A stretch of 64,000 bases of DNA from Branchiostoma lanceolatum (Eukaryota; Chordata; Leptocardii; Amphioxiformes; Branchiostomatidae). Below the pieces are notes generated by a model, which was not told the DNA's origin, did no database searches, and saw only the letters and a list, made by a program, of their open reading frames with translations. The stretch's first letter is position 1; each line of letters starts with the position of its first letter. Made by a program: the position numbers and the translations under genes. The stretch covers positions 5,335,501-5,399,500 of the forward strand of contig NC_089736.1 of assembly GCF_035083965.1 (NCBI RefSeq), read 5' to 3'. Below, one piece after another: positions 43,930 to 56,100 of the stretch.

Positions 43930-46900
43930 ATGTCCAAAAAGCTGTACCCTGCGATACCATTCTTTGTTCTTGTTTTGGGGTCCAGTCTTTATTTTTTACC
44001 GGTAAGTGAGCTGTTGTTGTCGGAAAATAATTTACTTATTGTACGTCTAAGATAATAACAGAATTGACATATTTTGTGCGTTAGCAATATGTGCACCGGG
44101 GCTTAAGTCAAATCTGAATGAACCTTTTATACGTTATTGCCAATGGCAAACCCCGCATTAGTATCGTAGATATAGAAACTTAATCTTCGTCGCTTGTATT
44201 ACATGTATGCCTTGTGCTTTACTTTATGTTTGTGCATCGTCATTAATTAGTCAACTTGCAATCAGTCTACGGGCATGAATTTGCAGTAAACCAATAACAT
44301 GATAATCATCAAAGCTCGTTTACCTACGTATTATAATAGGGCTCTGCAAGCAAAAGTTGTTGGTGTTTTAGGACCATGCATTTGATTTGTCACCCATGCT
44401 ATCTGTATGTCATATATTTCAGATTATTGGTAGAGTACGCACATCCTCACAACAAATACTGTCGTTTGATATCAGGGAATGGTAAGTAATATTAACGGGC
44501 AAATTTAGGTCAAAGGTTTCTCGAAACATCACTATGGGTCGTCCTTTGTATGTTATACAAGCCGATTCACGGATCTAACTGCGCATGCGGGGGTCGAAAT
44601 TGAAGGCCCATGAGACAAACAAAACACGTATGGACATTGTTCTTCAAACTCGCCGACGGAGGTTATATATGTACGTATCTGGACATGTTTAAAGAATGGT
44701 CAAGACCTGTTTACAAGTCAGGGACATTCACCTTTGACCTGCGCATGTGCAGTTGGGTCCGTGAAAGGGCTTATTGTTTCGTCCGTACCACCGACTCATG
44801 ACAGTCTCTGTTCAAAAAGCCTTTTTTCCGTAATAACAACAGGACAAAAATTCGTCATTCCTTTTTCGTGCAACAACGAGCAAAATTGATTTTCTTACCT
44901 GTGTTGGGCTAAGGATAGAACCTCCTTGAGTCCTTGGTTGCACAAAGGAATGAACTTTGAACAATCTGCAGACCTAAACAATACAACAAGAGAAGTAAAG
45001 CAAAATATTGGTATGTTTTTCAGGGGTAAAGATGGGACGATACCAGAAAACAAAGAGGCGACAAAAGCATTACCAACTGTGTGCAGTCCACGAAGAAAGT
45101 GGGTCTTCATCAAAACCCACAAAACCGGGAGTTGCACTGCTGGGGTCATAACTCGAAGATACGCCATCTATCACAACCTGACGGTACTGTACCCAGCCGT
45201 GGCCAGCGGGCCGAACATGCTCGCTTGGCCATTTCAACCCGCAGAAGAAGATTACGTCCACACCCCAGACGAACAGTATGACGTAATTTTGAACCACATG
45301 CGGTTCAATAAAACATGGCTACGGTCCAAGCTCCCAGCCGACACCGCTTACTTCTGTAAGTCTTAGCGCTGATTTTAACTCCGTCTATGGACTCTATGAT
45401 GTTTTGGTGTGTTTTGGTTTGCTTGTTTGTTTGTTTTAGTTGGTGTGTGTTGGTAGTTATTTGAATACACTGTCGGTAGTGACAGGTAGTGAGTGGGATG
45501 ATGACCGCAAAAGTCAGCCTCGCCTAAGTGGTCGGAAATATAGGTCAGAGGTGGAAGAACTAGTCAGACTTGACAATCCAGGTCATGGGGTCAATGGAAG
45601 GGGCTACTATTAGTTACGGGGAGGTATTGTTTTTAATCTGTCTGTTTGTGCTTTCGCAGTTATACATTTTCCATATGCTAGTTCGTATGTTACAAATGCA
45701 TATGTGATTTTATATAATCTATTCATTGAATATTGCCAGAATGGTTTGGAGGCCATCTATAAAAGAAGTCGAACCCCAAAAGATTAGATTGTCTTCCCGG
45801 ATGATAGCTGCTCCTAGAATATTCACTTGTTCCACTTTCCCCCATTTTGAACTTGCACTGTCTGTATCATTTTTTTCTATACATTGTTTCATCTTTTAAT
45901 TAGCCCTCGGGCAGGAACCTACAACTAAAATTCCTTTTTGACGTCCTTCCCTTTTTCCTACCAACAGCCATCATCAGAGAGCCAAGCGGACATTTGAAGA
46001 CCGCCATGAATTACTACAATCTTCCGAAGCTAATGAAAATCAAGTCTAAGAACCCTGTCCAGACGTTTCTACAGGACCCGTGGAAGTACAAGCACCTGTC
46101 TGAGGCTCACTTTGACTTCTGTGACATGACCTGGGACGGCACCAGAAACCACCAAGCGTTTGATCTAGGCTATCCTACAAAAGCGGCCGACGACATGGTA
46201 AGTCTGCAAGTCAACCTCCATATGTGGTATGTTTGTAGTCATGTGACTATCAAGTCACGTCATTTATCGTCCGCCATCTTGGTAGAGACCACCAAGCGTT
46301 TGATCTAGGCTATTCTAATAAAGCAGTCGACGACATGGTAAGTCTGCAAGTCAAACTCCATATATGGTGTGTTTGTAGTCATGTGACTATGACGTCATTT
46401 ATCGTCCGCCATCTTTGTATGTCAAATCGAATGTTTGTATGTTCTTGACATTTCATTTCATTTCACACCACAGTGGCATCGCTACTTGTTGCCTCTGCAG
46501 ATTTTAAAAACAATTATTGCGCGTTCACAATCAAGTTGTGACGTCACATTCAAATCAGCAATAGCATTAAGGATTGAAAAGGCCCCAGTGACTATCAGTC
46601 TCATACTTTTTGTCGACGCCTCAGGGGTGAGCCAAATGGTTTTTACTATTGTTTTGTGCTTGTCAAAGAAACTACACTCCAAAGACTCCATAGAAACTTG
46701 TCATCTGATAATTCAAAATTACTTCTTTTAAAATTCAGGAGCAAGCTCGCAGATACATCAGTGAACTAGAGGCCGACTTCACGACGATGTTACTGCTGGA
46801 ACACCTGGACGAGTCTCTGGTTCTCCTCAGACGGCTGATGTGCTGGGAGGTGCGAGACGTTCTGTACGACACAACACCGAAGAACAGCCGAAGTTATGCC

Positions 46901-48509
46901 TATAAGAAGTACATCCCCACCGCCGAGGAACTCGCTAACCTCCGCCGGTGGAAGGCCGTGGATTACTTACTGTACGACACGTTCAACGCCTCCTTGTGGA
47001 GAAAGATTGCAGAGCAGGTAAGATAGTTTTGCAACGATGGCTTTAGATTTGACGTTGAAGCCTAAATTTGTAGTCAACTCAGATGAATTATGTTGCCAGT
47101 GTTCATTACCTCCTTTAAAATGGAGGTATAGTGTTTTTTACGCTGGTTGTGTGTGTGTGTGTGTCCAGATTGCGATGACATTTGTTGTGTGGGTAGGTGT
47201 TGTTGACCGAATGGTCAAGCTCGATTGTGGGCCTCCTGCTCCTCGACCTTGGTACTGCAGCAGATCCCCTGTTGTATCTTTAGCCATGGACATGTTGTGG
47301 CCTTGTTATCGACATTATAAATGGAGGTATAGTTTTTGGAGCGCGCGCGCGCGCGCGCGCGTGTGTGTGTGTTTGCGCGTGTGTGTGTGTGTGTGTGTGT
47401 GTGTGTTCCCGGATTTTGTAGTTAGCATAACCTCTGGATGGATTAAAATGGTATTTGGTATGTGGGTACGGAGGTCTAGGTCCATTTTTTTAGTAAAGAT
47501 GTGATTTGACATGTATCTAGCCTCTACCAGGCTCCACATGTCGCTGGAAAGATAGCAGAAATTTGCCAAATAGACAGATAACATGCCAGAGGAGTTAGCT
47601 GGCCAGGGAGTACAGTTTGCGACCTAGGTTTCTACTATCTGTCTAACGACCTGTGGAGCCTGGTAGAGGCTAACATGTATCCTCCTCATGATCACAGGGT
47701 CCGGATTTCTACGACGAGCTTCGTTACTTCCAAGAAGTGAATAAACGCGTCAGCACGTACTGTAATGAACGTCAGAAAGACACCCCCGAACTCACAATGG
47801 CATCGTCTAAATGGAACTCAGAATTTCAAGTAGACGCTTATGTTTGCAAGCTCCTCAAAGCAGAAGTGAGTATCAGATTTCTGAAAAGAATTTATTTGGG
47901 TTTGACTTTGTTCTGGGAAAAAAGTACATTGTGAATAGCTTTCACAGGCTGTTGTATTGGAAATAAAAGTTATCTACCATGCACTCAAAAATCACAACCG
48001 TAGTACTTCCAGAACTTAAACTCAAAAACTTTGAAGCCCACTGCTGTACCGTAAATGGCCGCTAGGAGGTCCATCATTAAACTTTACGCAGTCCATAGGA
48101 CAAGCTGTGGTCGGCTGTTCATTGTGCTTGTCGAAAAGAGCAAGGGAAATTTTCCCGGTAAATAGCGCAATGTCTTCTCTGCCAAGACCAGTGGAAGATT
48201 AGCGCTTCAGTGAGCTAAACTGGTTCGATATCACTTCCACTTTTTTTCCCCAGTATACCGCCATAAGATGATATGCCCTACGAATTATATCATTGCTGAT
48301 TTTATTCTTCTTCCATACAGGTATCACCGCTTATGAAGTACATACGGAAAGACACTCCTAACGGAAGAAAAGGGTATGACATCCTACCACCAAGGACAAA
48401 TATGGCCGCCATTATTAGGGGAGAGCCAACCTTCAAGTACAGCATTGAACAGAAAACGTATCATAAGTCCAAAGCCTATCTCAAGCGAAAAAAACGCGCA
48501 GGCATCTAA
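43930..48509 (+). CDS. Galactose-3-O-sulfotransferase-like enzyme B (Gal3ST family)
   Basis: Predicted 442-residue type II Golgi enzyme from seven coding exons: 43930-44001, 44423-44481, 45024-45355, 45968-46197, 46739-47017, 47698-47865 and 48321-48509. All have GT/AG boundaries and consistent phases (0,2,1,0,0,0). Exon 1 encodes the TM anchor (AIPFFVLVLGSSLYFL). Exon 3 holds the PAPS loop WVFIKTHKTGSCT (about 71-83) and NHMRFNKTWL. Exon 4 starts the 3'-phosphate motif SIIREPSGHLKTAMNYY, in which the usual Ser aligned nine residues into the motif is Thr. Exon 5 has LLEHLDESLVLLRRLMCWEV. The C-terminus is basic. An acceptor directly before the ATG indicates a UTR exon. Gene C has the same exon lengths for exons 4 and 5 (230 and 279). 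The catalytic motifs look intact, so activity is likely but unproven. Confidence 0.88.
44559..44782. mobile_element. MITE of the GCATGCG family, copy 3
   Basis: AGCCGATTCACGGATCTAAC at the left and its diverged inverse ending TCCGTGAAAGGGCTTA at the right. Inner CTGCGCATGCG and CTGCGCATGTGCAG. Lies in intron 2 of gene B. Confidence 0.65.
46146..46420 (+). repeat. ~138-bp tandem duplication of an exon end and its donor
   Basis: 46146-46285 and 46286-46420 both run from CACCAAGCGTTTGATCTAGG through GACGACATG|GTAAGT into CATCTTTATCGTCCGCCATC-like intron sequence. The second copy is in the intron and has no acceptor of its own. Confidence 0.9.
47105..47480. repeat. Dispersed repeat related to 10262-11185, with (GC)n(GT)n
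   Basis: Contains GTGGGTAGGTGTTG, GGTCAAGCTCGATT.TGGGCC, TGGTACTGCAGCAGA and TGGATGGATTAAAATGGTAT. A GC run passing into GT lies at 47341-47405. All in intron 5 of gene B. Confidence 0.65.
47518..47672. mobile_element. 155-bp fold-back-type element with exact 9-bp target duplication
   Basis: TAGCCTCTACCAGGCTCCAC at the left and GTGGAGCCTGGTAGAGGCTA at the right are exact inverses. ACATGTATC flanks both sides (47509-47517 and 47673-47681). It ends 25 bases before exon 6 of gene B. Confidence 0.92.
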
Positions 48510-49808
48510 TTCTGATTGTTTGATTTTCGTATCTTACAGACTTTCAACCTAGAACTATGGAAAAGAGACCTTCATGACACACTTGATCGTCGAAAGCGGC
48601 GAAAATCAGTCGAACCATTTCTAGAAAATAGTCCTGACTTGAAAACAAAGTCCATCCTTGGCTTCGTGTTGTGAAAAATGCCGCGAGCGTCAAACCACTG
48701 CACATGATTAAAGAACCCAACACACTTATCGAGGAGAGTAGTGGTCGACTTCTCCGGGGGTCAGGCTCATACCTTCTCGATGACTAAGATTTCTTATAGT
48801 CCACCCAATTCTATTTTCACATAACAGTCCATACAATTAGCAAGAGCAATCATATGTTTTATTCTTAAGCTTCACCACGAAATATAGGGTAAATGAAACA
48901 ATGGAATACATATAATAAACGCAACATTATAAGATGCCCAGCAACGAACTTGAAAGTTTATCTCTCCTAGTTGTTTCAAAAACTAAGTTGTTTCAGTCTC
49001 TTTCCTATTTGTCATGTGCTGTTTTGGTTCAGTTTTGTTTTGTTTTTTTGTTTAATGTATATTGAAATTCTCCACACACATGTGGATGGGGTGAGGGAAC
49101 AGGTGGTATTTTCTAGCTCTTAGACAAGAATCATACATGTATCATTAAAGATAATTGAACATTTTGCACTATAACGTTACATCATGAAGCAACATAAATA
49201 ACCTTAATCAAGAATAATTAAATATATTGCACCATACATTATTACACGACAACATAATCAAACGATTATTGAACATATTGCACTATTTTTTGCAAGCTAC
49301 CGTGGTCTTAATGCAAGAGACGTAGCATATCTACAGCCAGGTGTCCATGTACAGAGATTATCAGTTGCAAAGTGATCACTCAACCTGTTTGATAGTGACT
49401 TGACAAGGCGCCGTTTAAACTAAACAAATGGCCGTAAAATATACTATTAAGCTCGCACATGAAGCTTCACTAAAATTCACAGCCCAATGTGCCAGACTGA
49501 TATGTCGAGTTTGTTCCATATTTGACTACAAGGCGAGGAATGTATAGGACATCACAAATCTTGTAGTTTTACAACGATTGAAAGTACATGTACTGGAGAG
49601 TATATTGAATGTCCAGTATGTACCCCCCCCCCCCTAAATTGAAAACGTTCATGTTACTGATGTCTACATTTTCAGCATATTTGCATCATTAGTTCATATT
49701 TCTGAACTGCAAAAACAATCTGCATAAGGTCCACTGATTTCCTAGATTCTTTACAATTTACACAACATAGACCTTGTTATGTACATGTGTATATGGTATC
49801 TGGTCTAC
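48510..49808. other. Intergenic region between convergent genes B and C
   Basis: Holds a SINE remnant at about 48660-48760 (TTAAAGAACCCAACACACTT, ATCGAGGAGAGTAG), a candidate AATAAA for gene B at 48914-48919 and a poly-C run near 49624. No ORF. Confidence 0.5.
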
Positions 49809-50018
49809 AGTCGTTTCACTACATGGCAGAAGTCGATTCGCTACATGATAGAGGTCGTTTCGCTACATGGTAGAGGTCGTTTCGCTACATGAAAGAGGTC
49901 ATTCGCTACATGGCAGAAGTCGATTCGCTACATGATAGAGGTCGTTTCGCTACATGGTAGAATTCGTTTCGCTACATGATAAAAGTTGTTTCGCTACATA
50001 GCAACGTCGTTTCGCTGC
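49809..50018. repeat. ~24-bp minisatellite, about nine units
   Basis: Unit TTCGCTACATG(G/A).AGA(A/G)GTCG(T/A), with length variation. Lies just beyond the stop of gene C. Confidence 0.85.
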
Positions 50019-50197
50019 AGTTAAATGTTATTTTTCTAACTATTCTGATGGCATAAGCTAGATTTTACTTATGCATTAACACGTAGACAACTAATGTAGA
50101 CAGCATGATATTGTCCACTTTCTATCACCTATGGTGGGCTAAAAGGTTAGGTACACGCAAGGCTAGTTAATTCTAATGGACACTATCATTGTTTACC

Positions 50198-53100
50198 TTA
50201 CTCTGCCTGAGCCTTATACTTGACAGTAGGTAGACCTTGAACAATACGAAGAACGTTATCGGCCACTCTCATGATTGTCCACTCTTTCCTGTCTTCCTTT
50301 GATGCTCGTTCTCTGATATACTTTCCGAGTAGAAGCTCCTGTGTTAGAAACAAAAGCACAGCAACGTATTACGGCTCATTGAACTTTAATAGATCTAGAA
50401 TACCTGAAACTACATTCGCTTTCATTTCAAGAATAACAGTCTGTTCTAGACTGACCAACAGTACTTGTAGTAGTAGCTTTAGTTGCAGAATTAGTATCAG
50501 TAGTAGTGGTAGTAGTCGCAGTAATAGTTAATCTCCAAGCAGATCTATAGGTTGCGAAGACCGTATCAAACTGGCAGAAGAAGTATGTTTTGCAACGATT
50601 GCTATACAAGCTCCTTCTTCCAGTTGGAAGCGTTCTTTGCAATCCATTGGGCCTGCTTGGAGGCTAGTAGTAGTAGTAGTAGTAGTAGTAGTAAAAACAT
50701 TACACAGAAACGCCTGACCGTTAACAAATCTATCCAGTTGCTTGAGTAATCGTTATCTTTTCTAATTCTAATCTATTACATACTTGGGATTGTATACGGC
50801 TGCAGTACTTGGAATCCACCGCAAATTGTCGACTCCATTTGGACGCCTCTATGGTGAGAGAAGGAGGGTCACATCGCCTTCTCTGTTTACACGTCCGGCA
50901 GAACGTGCCGACACGCTTCTTCACTTCGCGAAAGTAGCGCAGCTCCTCGTAGAAATCTGGACCCTGTGTGACAAAAGTGTTCGGACATTGAACATCTTGT
51001 AATGCTACGGTCACAATTGGAAAAAGGGGCCCCGCCGGGTAGCTTACGGGGGGGTCAACCTGCAGCTACCGGGCTATTTTTGGGCACGGTCGGGCCCCGG
51101 AAATGTTTAACTTGGAGTCAAAATCAACGCGGGGCCCAGTACCAAAAAATCGTGAGAACACCAAGAGGGAGCAGATTTGGGCAAAGTCGTACTCTACTTA
51201 GATGTGATTAGAGGAGCAAACTGGAGCTAGAATGGGATACATCTCAGATCCGAAGCAAGAGCCGACCTTGGCTGGGGAGTGGTCGGGAGCAAAGTCGTGG
51301 GAAGCTCCTACATGGATAACAGTGGCTTTACCTGTGCTGTAATCTTTCTCCACAAGGATGCGTTGAACGTGTCGTACAGTAAGTAATCCACGGCCTTCCA
51401 CCGGCGGAGATTGGTGAGTTCCTGGGCGGTGGGGATGTAAGATTTGTACGGGTAACTCCGATTGTTCTTTGACACGATGTCGTACAGAACGTCTCGCACC
51501 TCCCAGCACATCAGCCGTCTGAGGAGAACGATGGACTCGTCCAGGTGTTCCAGTAGCAAGACCAGCCTGAAGTCGGCTTCTAGTTCACTGATGTATCTAT
51601 GAGCTCGTTCCTTGTAGAAATAGAAAACGATGGGATGTAAGTTTATTAGCAGTTGTGGAATCATAAGAACAAATGAGGGATATAAACACTGAATTCTCAA
51701 TTCATTCCGTCAAAAAACTGTGAAAAATGAGTAATGACTTATCTAAAATAAAGTCCAACAGTCCACAACAACATTTTCTACACATGACAGGCACATGTAC
51801 TGCAGTATTTTCCCTTAGAGGTGCGAAAGGTACGTTCCAAAGATGGCATACCTATATATTGCAATACATGATTATAAATAGTAAGCACTTATTGCAGCCT
51901 CGTTTTGGTAAACTACCCCGATCTGACCCGGGAAAATTCAAAATGGCCGCCGTAATTCTACAAATTGATCGGAAATGGTCGGGCAAGCTTTAAAGGGATT
52001 TGGAGCTTTTAAAAAAAAGCTACAATCTTGCGCCAAATAATCTGAATTTAAGCCATGCCCAGAGTCTAGATATTTAGATACCTTGTCCTCTGCTCCCTCT
52101 GTAGGGTACCCCAAATCGAATGACATGAAGTTCCTGGTGCCGTCCCAGGTCACGTTACAGAAGTCAAAGTAAGCCTCAGACAGGTGCTTGTACTTCCATG
52201 GGTCCTGCAGAAACGTCTGGACAGGGTTCTGAGACTCGATCTTCAGTAGCTTTGGAAGACTGTAATAATTGAAGGCCGACCTCAACTGACTGCTTGGCTC
52301 CCGTATGATAGCTGTAAGTATGATAAACTTGATTGGACAATGTATGGCACCTTCTGTTTGATAACAATATTCTATGAAGACTCGTGTAGTGTGGAATGAC
52401 AATCTGCTTTTACAATCATTGATGGAATTTCTCACATTTATGCATTTTTGGCGACGCCTCAGGGGCGAGCCTAATAGTATACTTTACGCCCGATCTGCAA
52501 GAATTCCCAGAATTGTACAGGCATGTCTGGAATGTGTTCGTGCATAGTTGCAACATATGAGTATTCCCTGGGGAATTTGTTTTGAAGTGGCCTGTCCCTC
52601 TGTTGAATTGGAAGTAACAGGGTTGGCAAATAGTTTGATGGAATGTTTTGTCAAGGATTTTCAAAATGTATGTCTTTGATGTAATCGGGTAGTAATTACG
52701 GTTGTTTATTATAGCGTTTATTGTTATGATCTATACATGTTTATATAAAGATGTTTTGTATGTAACAAGGGCGAATAATATGTGGCACATATTTTGGGTT
52801 GATTAGATGCAATTAGAATGAATACGGATAGCTTGATGTTTTAAAAAACCTTTGTTGTTTGAATGAGTGACTCATTTGCAAGTAGTGTATATGTCATCAG
52901 TTTTGAGATAGTTGCAATGATCTACGTTTCGAAGAAAAAGGACAGCTACATTTGTATAGTATGGTTATATTCTTATTTTAAGAACATGATAAAAACATAT
53001 CAATATGTTTTGAAGCAATGTTGAGTATTCCACGACCCGGCACAGATACGGACATGTCAATGTTTTACGAGATAGAATCGATATCTGTAATATGGATGGA

Positions 53101-56100
53101 CTAGGGGACTCTTATATTGATCTGTACATCGTTCCAAAGGCAGATAAAATACAAAATAACAGATAACTGGGTGAAGCTTTACTACATCGTATTTGTTTCG
53201 GATTAACAAGTTAGTTGCCGTACTGGGTCGGCATTGCACTTTAGGGAGACTTTGAGTATTCACATGGAAACACTACAATTATATAGACGACAGATATCAT
53301 TGGGTACAGAGTTAAGAGGTGCTCAATTTTTTTTGCTAGTAACGTACTTACGTCATTCGTAACAAAGTGCATTCATGATCATTTGATCAAACTGTAAGTT
53401 CTAAATATCATAATGTTATACAAGATAGAAACGTACGTGAACAGTAATACGAATACAATTGTGGCTCTTATATTGTCCTGTACATCGTTACAAAGTCAGA
53501 TGGAATACAAAATATATAACACAAAGTTGGGTGAAACTTCACTATTTCTTTTGTATTACCAAGTTTGCTGTCTTAGTGGTTCGGCATTGTATTTCATGGC
53601 GGTTTTGGGTATACACAAGGATACAACATAATGATATATACAAAATATGTAATTTTGTACAGTGACAGTGTTAGAAGGTGCACAGTTTTGAGGCACAACC
53701 AGACACAGAACGTCTTGAGGAGACACTTGCATGGCTTGGTATGGAATGAAGGGGTGGGGGTGTTGATTTGTGGTGTTAGGCATGGTTAGGGGAACTTGCT
53801 ATTTGAGGCACAGAAAATGGCTGTCGCTATTGATGTTTTACATGTAGATATGTTATCCTGTTTCTGACAAGAGAGAACATTATGTTACATTCCCTTTTCG
53901 CTGATAAGACTAAACTTAAGTGTTTGAAAAGCATCCATGTAATTTGTCCTCCTGGTACGTTGCCCGGTCTGGTTGCTCCAGCCTTTCTTCATCCTCCCAG
54001 CCGTATCATCTCATAACTCCTGAAAAAAAAAGCTGATGAATTACTCTCAACTTTGGTTGTAACGTTGGGTAACATAAATTCGTGGGGTACTTAAATTCGG
54101 GATTTTTCGAAAACGGGGTATTTAGGGATATGTGCTAGATGCAACATCAGTAATACCGCTAGAAATGCAAACTTGACAGACTAACGTATTCAGAACACTG
54201 TCTGAAAAGCTTCGATAAGCATGCATTAGAAGGCGACGAGGACAAAAACTCTCCGTCCCTTATTGGAACAGTCTGAGGGCTTCGTGGGAGAATCACACTG
54301 CATCGTTGTCGGCTGGTTTATAAGACAAATGTCACATCCGCTTCCTGCTAAACACAATCATTTACAAGACAACTTATTTTCTTACAATTGCTGACCTGCA
54401 ATTGGACTCTAAGTGTGATCAATCATCAAAACCCCTCTTTGTTGCTACAACCTAAGGCACGTGTATTTTCCCGCCGCCATATCATTACCCAGAATCCTGT
54501 TGTCAAGCAGACGACAAAGGTTTGTGAGGAACACTTTTTTGTCTCAATGTTGCTTGTGATAGTGGACTGAGGACGATATTTTCCTCAAAGTTTGCTCCTA
54601 ACACAACAAGGAATACATGGACATAGTAGTATTATCAATGCTACGGCATCCGGCTAACTTTCCATGAATAATGTACACGTTGCCATGACGGTGGATGTCG
54701 ACTTTGACGTTCTATAGCTACCGACTCAACACACGGGTTGTTCCCGTAGGCCTGATGTATGCTGTACGGCCGTTTTTTCGTGTATTTTTTTACTTGGACA
54801 CGTCTATATCCATAGCACTCTCCTCAAGCCAAGGATGGAACGAATAGCTGCTGTATAAAATGTAATTAGCGGTAAGATATTCAAGACGAATCTTCTCTCC
54901 CGAATTAATGTTCACCCCTGTCCGACAGCACCGTCATTGTGCGTGCGGCGGACGGTAGTTTCAAGTTGAAATATTATGGTGTCAACACGACTAGAGACAA
55001 AATCTACCATATATATGATTAGTGCAAAGATAGTACATGATACTGACAGAATAATAGAAAAAAAGGATGGTTTATTGTTCTGCTAGATTGATTTCAGTCA
55101 ACCATTATCGGAAAAATCCCGAATTTATGTTACCCAACGTTACAGCAGTTTCATACATTACATGCAACTAACTATTGGTTGTCAGAACGTGTAAGGGATT
55201 AATATTCCTATGATATTCGGTGGAAAATAGAAGATGGCACATGTCTGTATGATACTCTCTACGGTTACGTTGTTCAACTCTACATTTGAAATCATTTCCG
55301 ATCGAAAAGCTAGAGACGTCCTTTATACTGGACATGTAGAGAATTCATTTGTCTGCTAGAAGTTTCTCATTATACGTGGTCTTATCGACTAACACAAATA
55401 CATAAACATAATATCTGCAACTTTGATTTAAAGTCAATGCACATTCATTCACTCACTCACTCACTTACTCACTCACTCACTCACTCACTCCCTCACTCAC
55501 ATTAATGGGTAACTTAACTGATGGGAACATCTGTAACTCAGGGATATTTGTGTCAGCTGAACTTAACAGTATATTTATGAATTTGTAACTTTGCAAGAAA
55601 TATTGCAATGTCGAAAAGATTACGGTGCTTATCATCTCTCTCAACACCAACTTAGAAGTTTGTACAAATTAAACGACAGGCCACAAAACCATTTCTGGGT
55701 AAGTTAAATCTAACACGGTAAAATCTGAACGAACTCATGATCAGGCATATGGCTGGCCAGGGGTGCTACATTTCCAAATCAGTTTTCCATCAGGCAGTGT
55801 GCATGACATATAGAGGACATGTCGTTTGTAAACACTGTGTTCGACAATAGAATAAATGAATTACTCCACGAAATATCGGGGTGATCAAACATAGAAACGG
55901 CAGAGTCTATGTGTACAGAAACATATGCGCCGTACAACAGGTTCAGACCTAAAACTTTACTGACCTTCAGACCGCTATCTGAACTCCGTCAGAGGAAAGG
56001 CGTGGTGTCGTTTCAACTTCCTGGCCTTTTCCTCGGCTCCGGATGGGCGGAGGTCCATTGGGCCGGAGGTGCCAGCTTTGTGGTCTATTCTTCGCTTTCT

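Noticed and set aside
49809-50018. CRISPR-like short repeat array
   Set aside because: No distinct spacers; units are adjacent and variable, as in a minisatellite.
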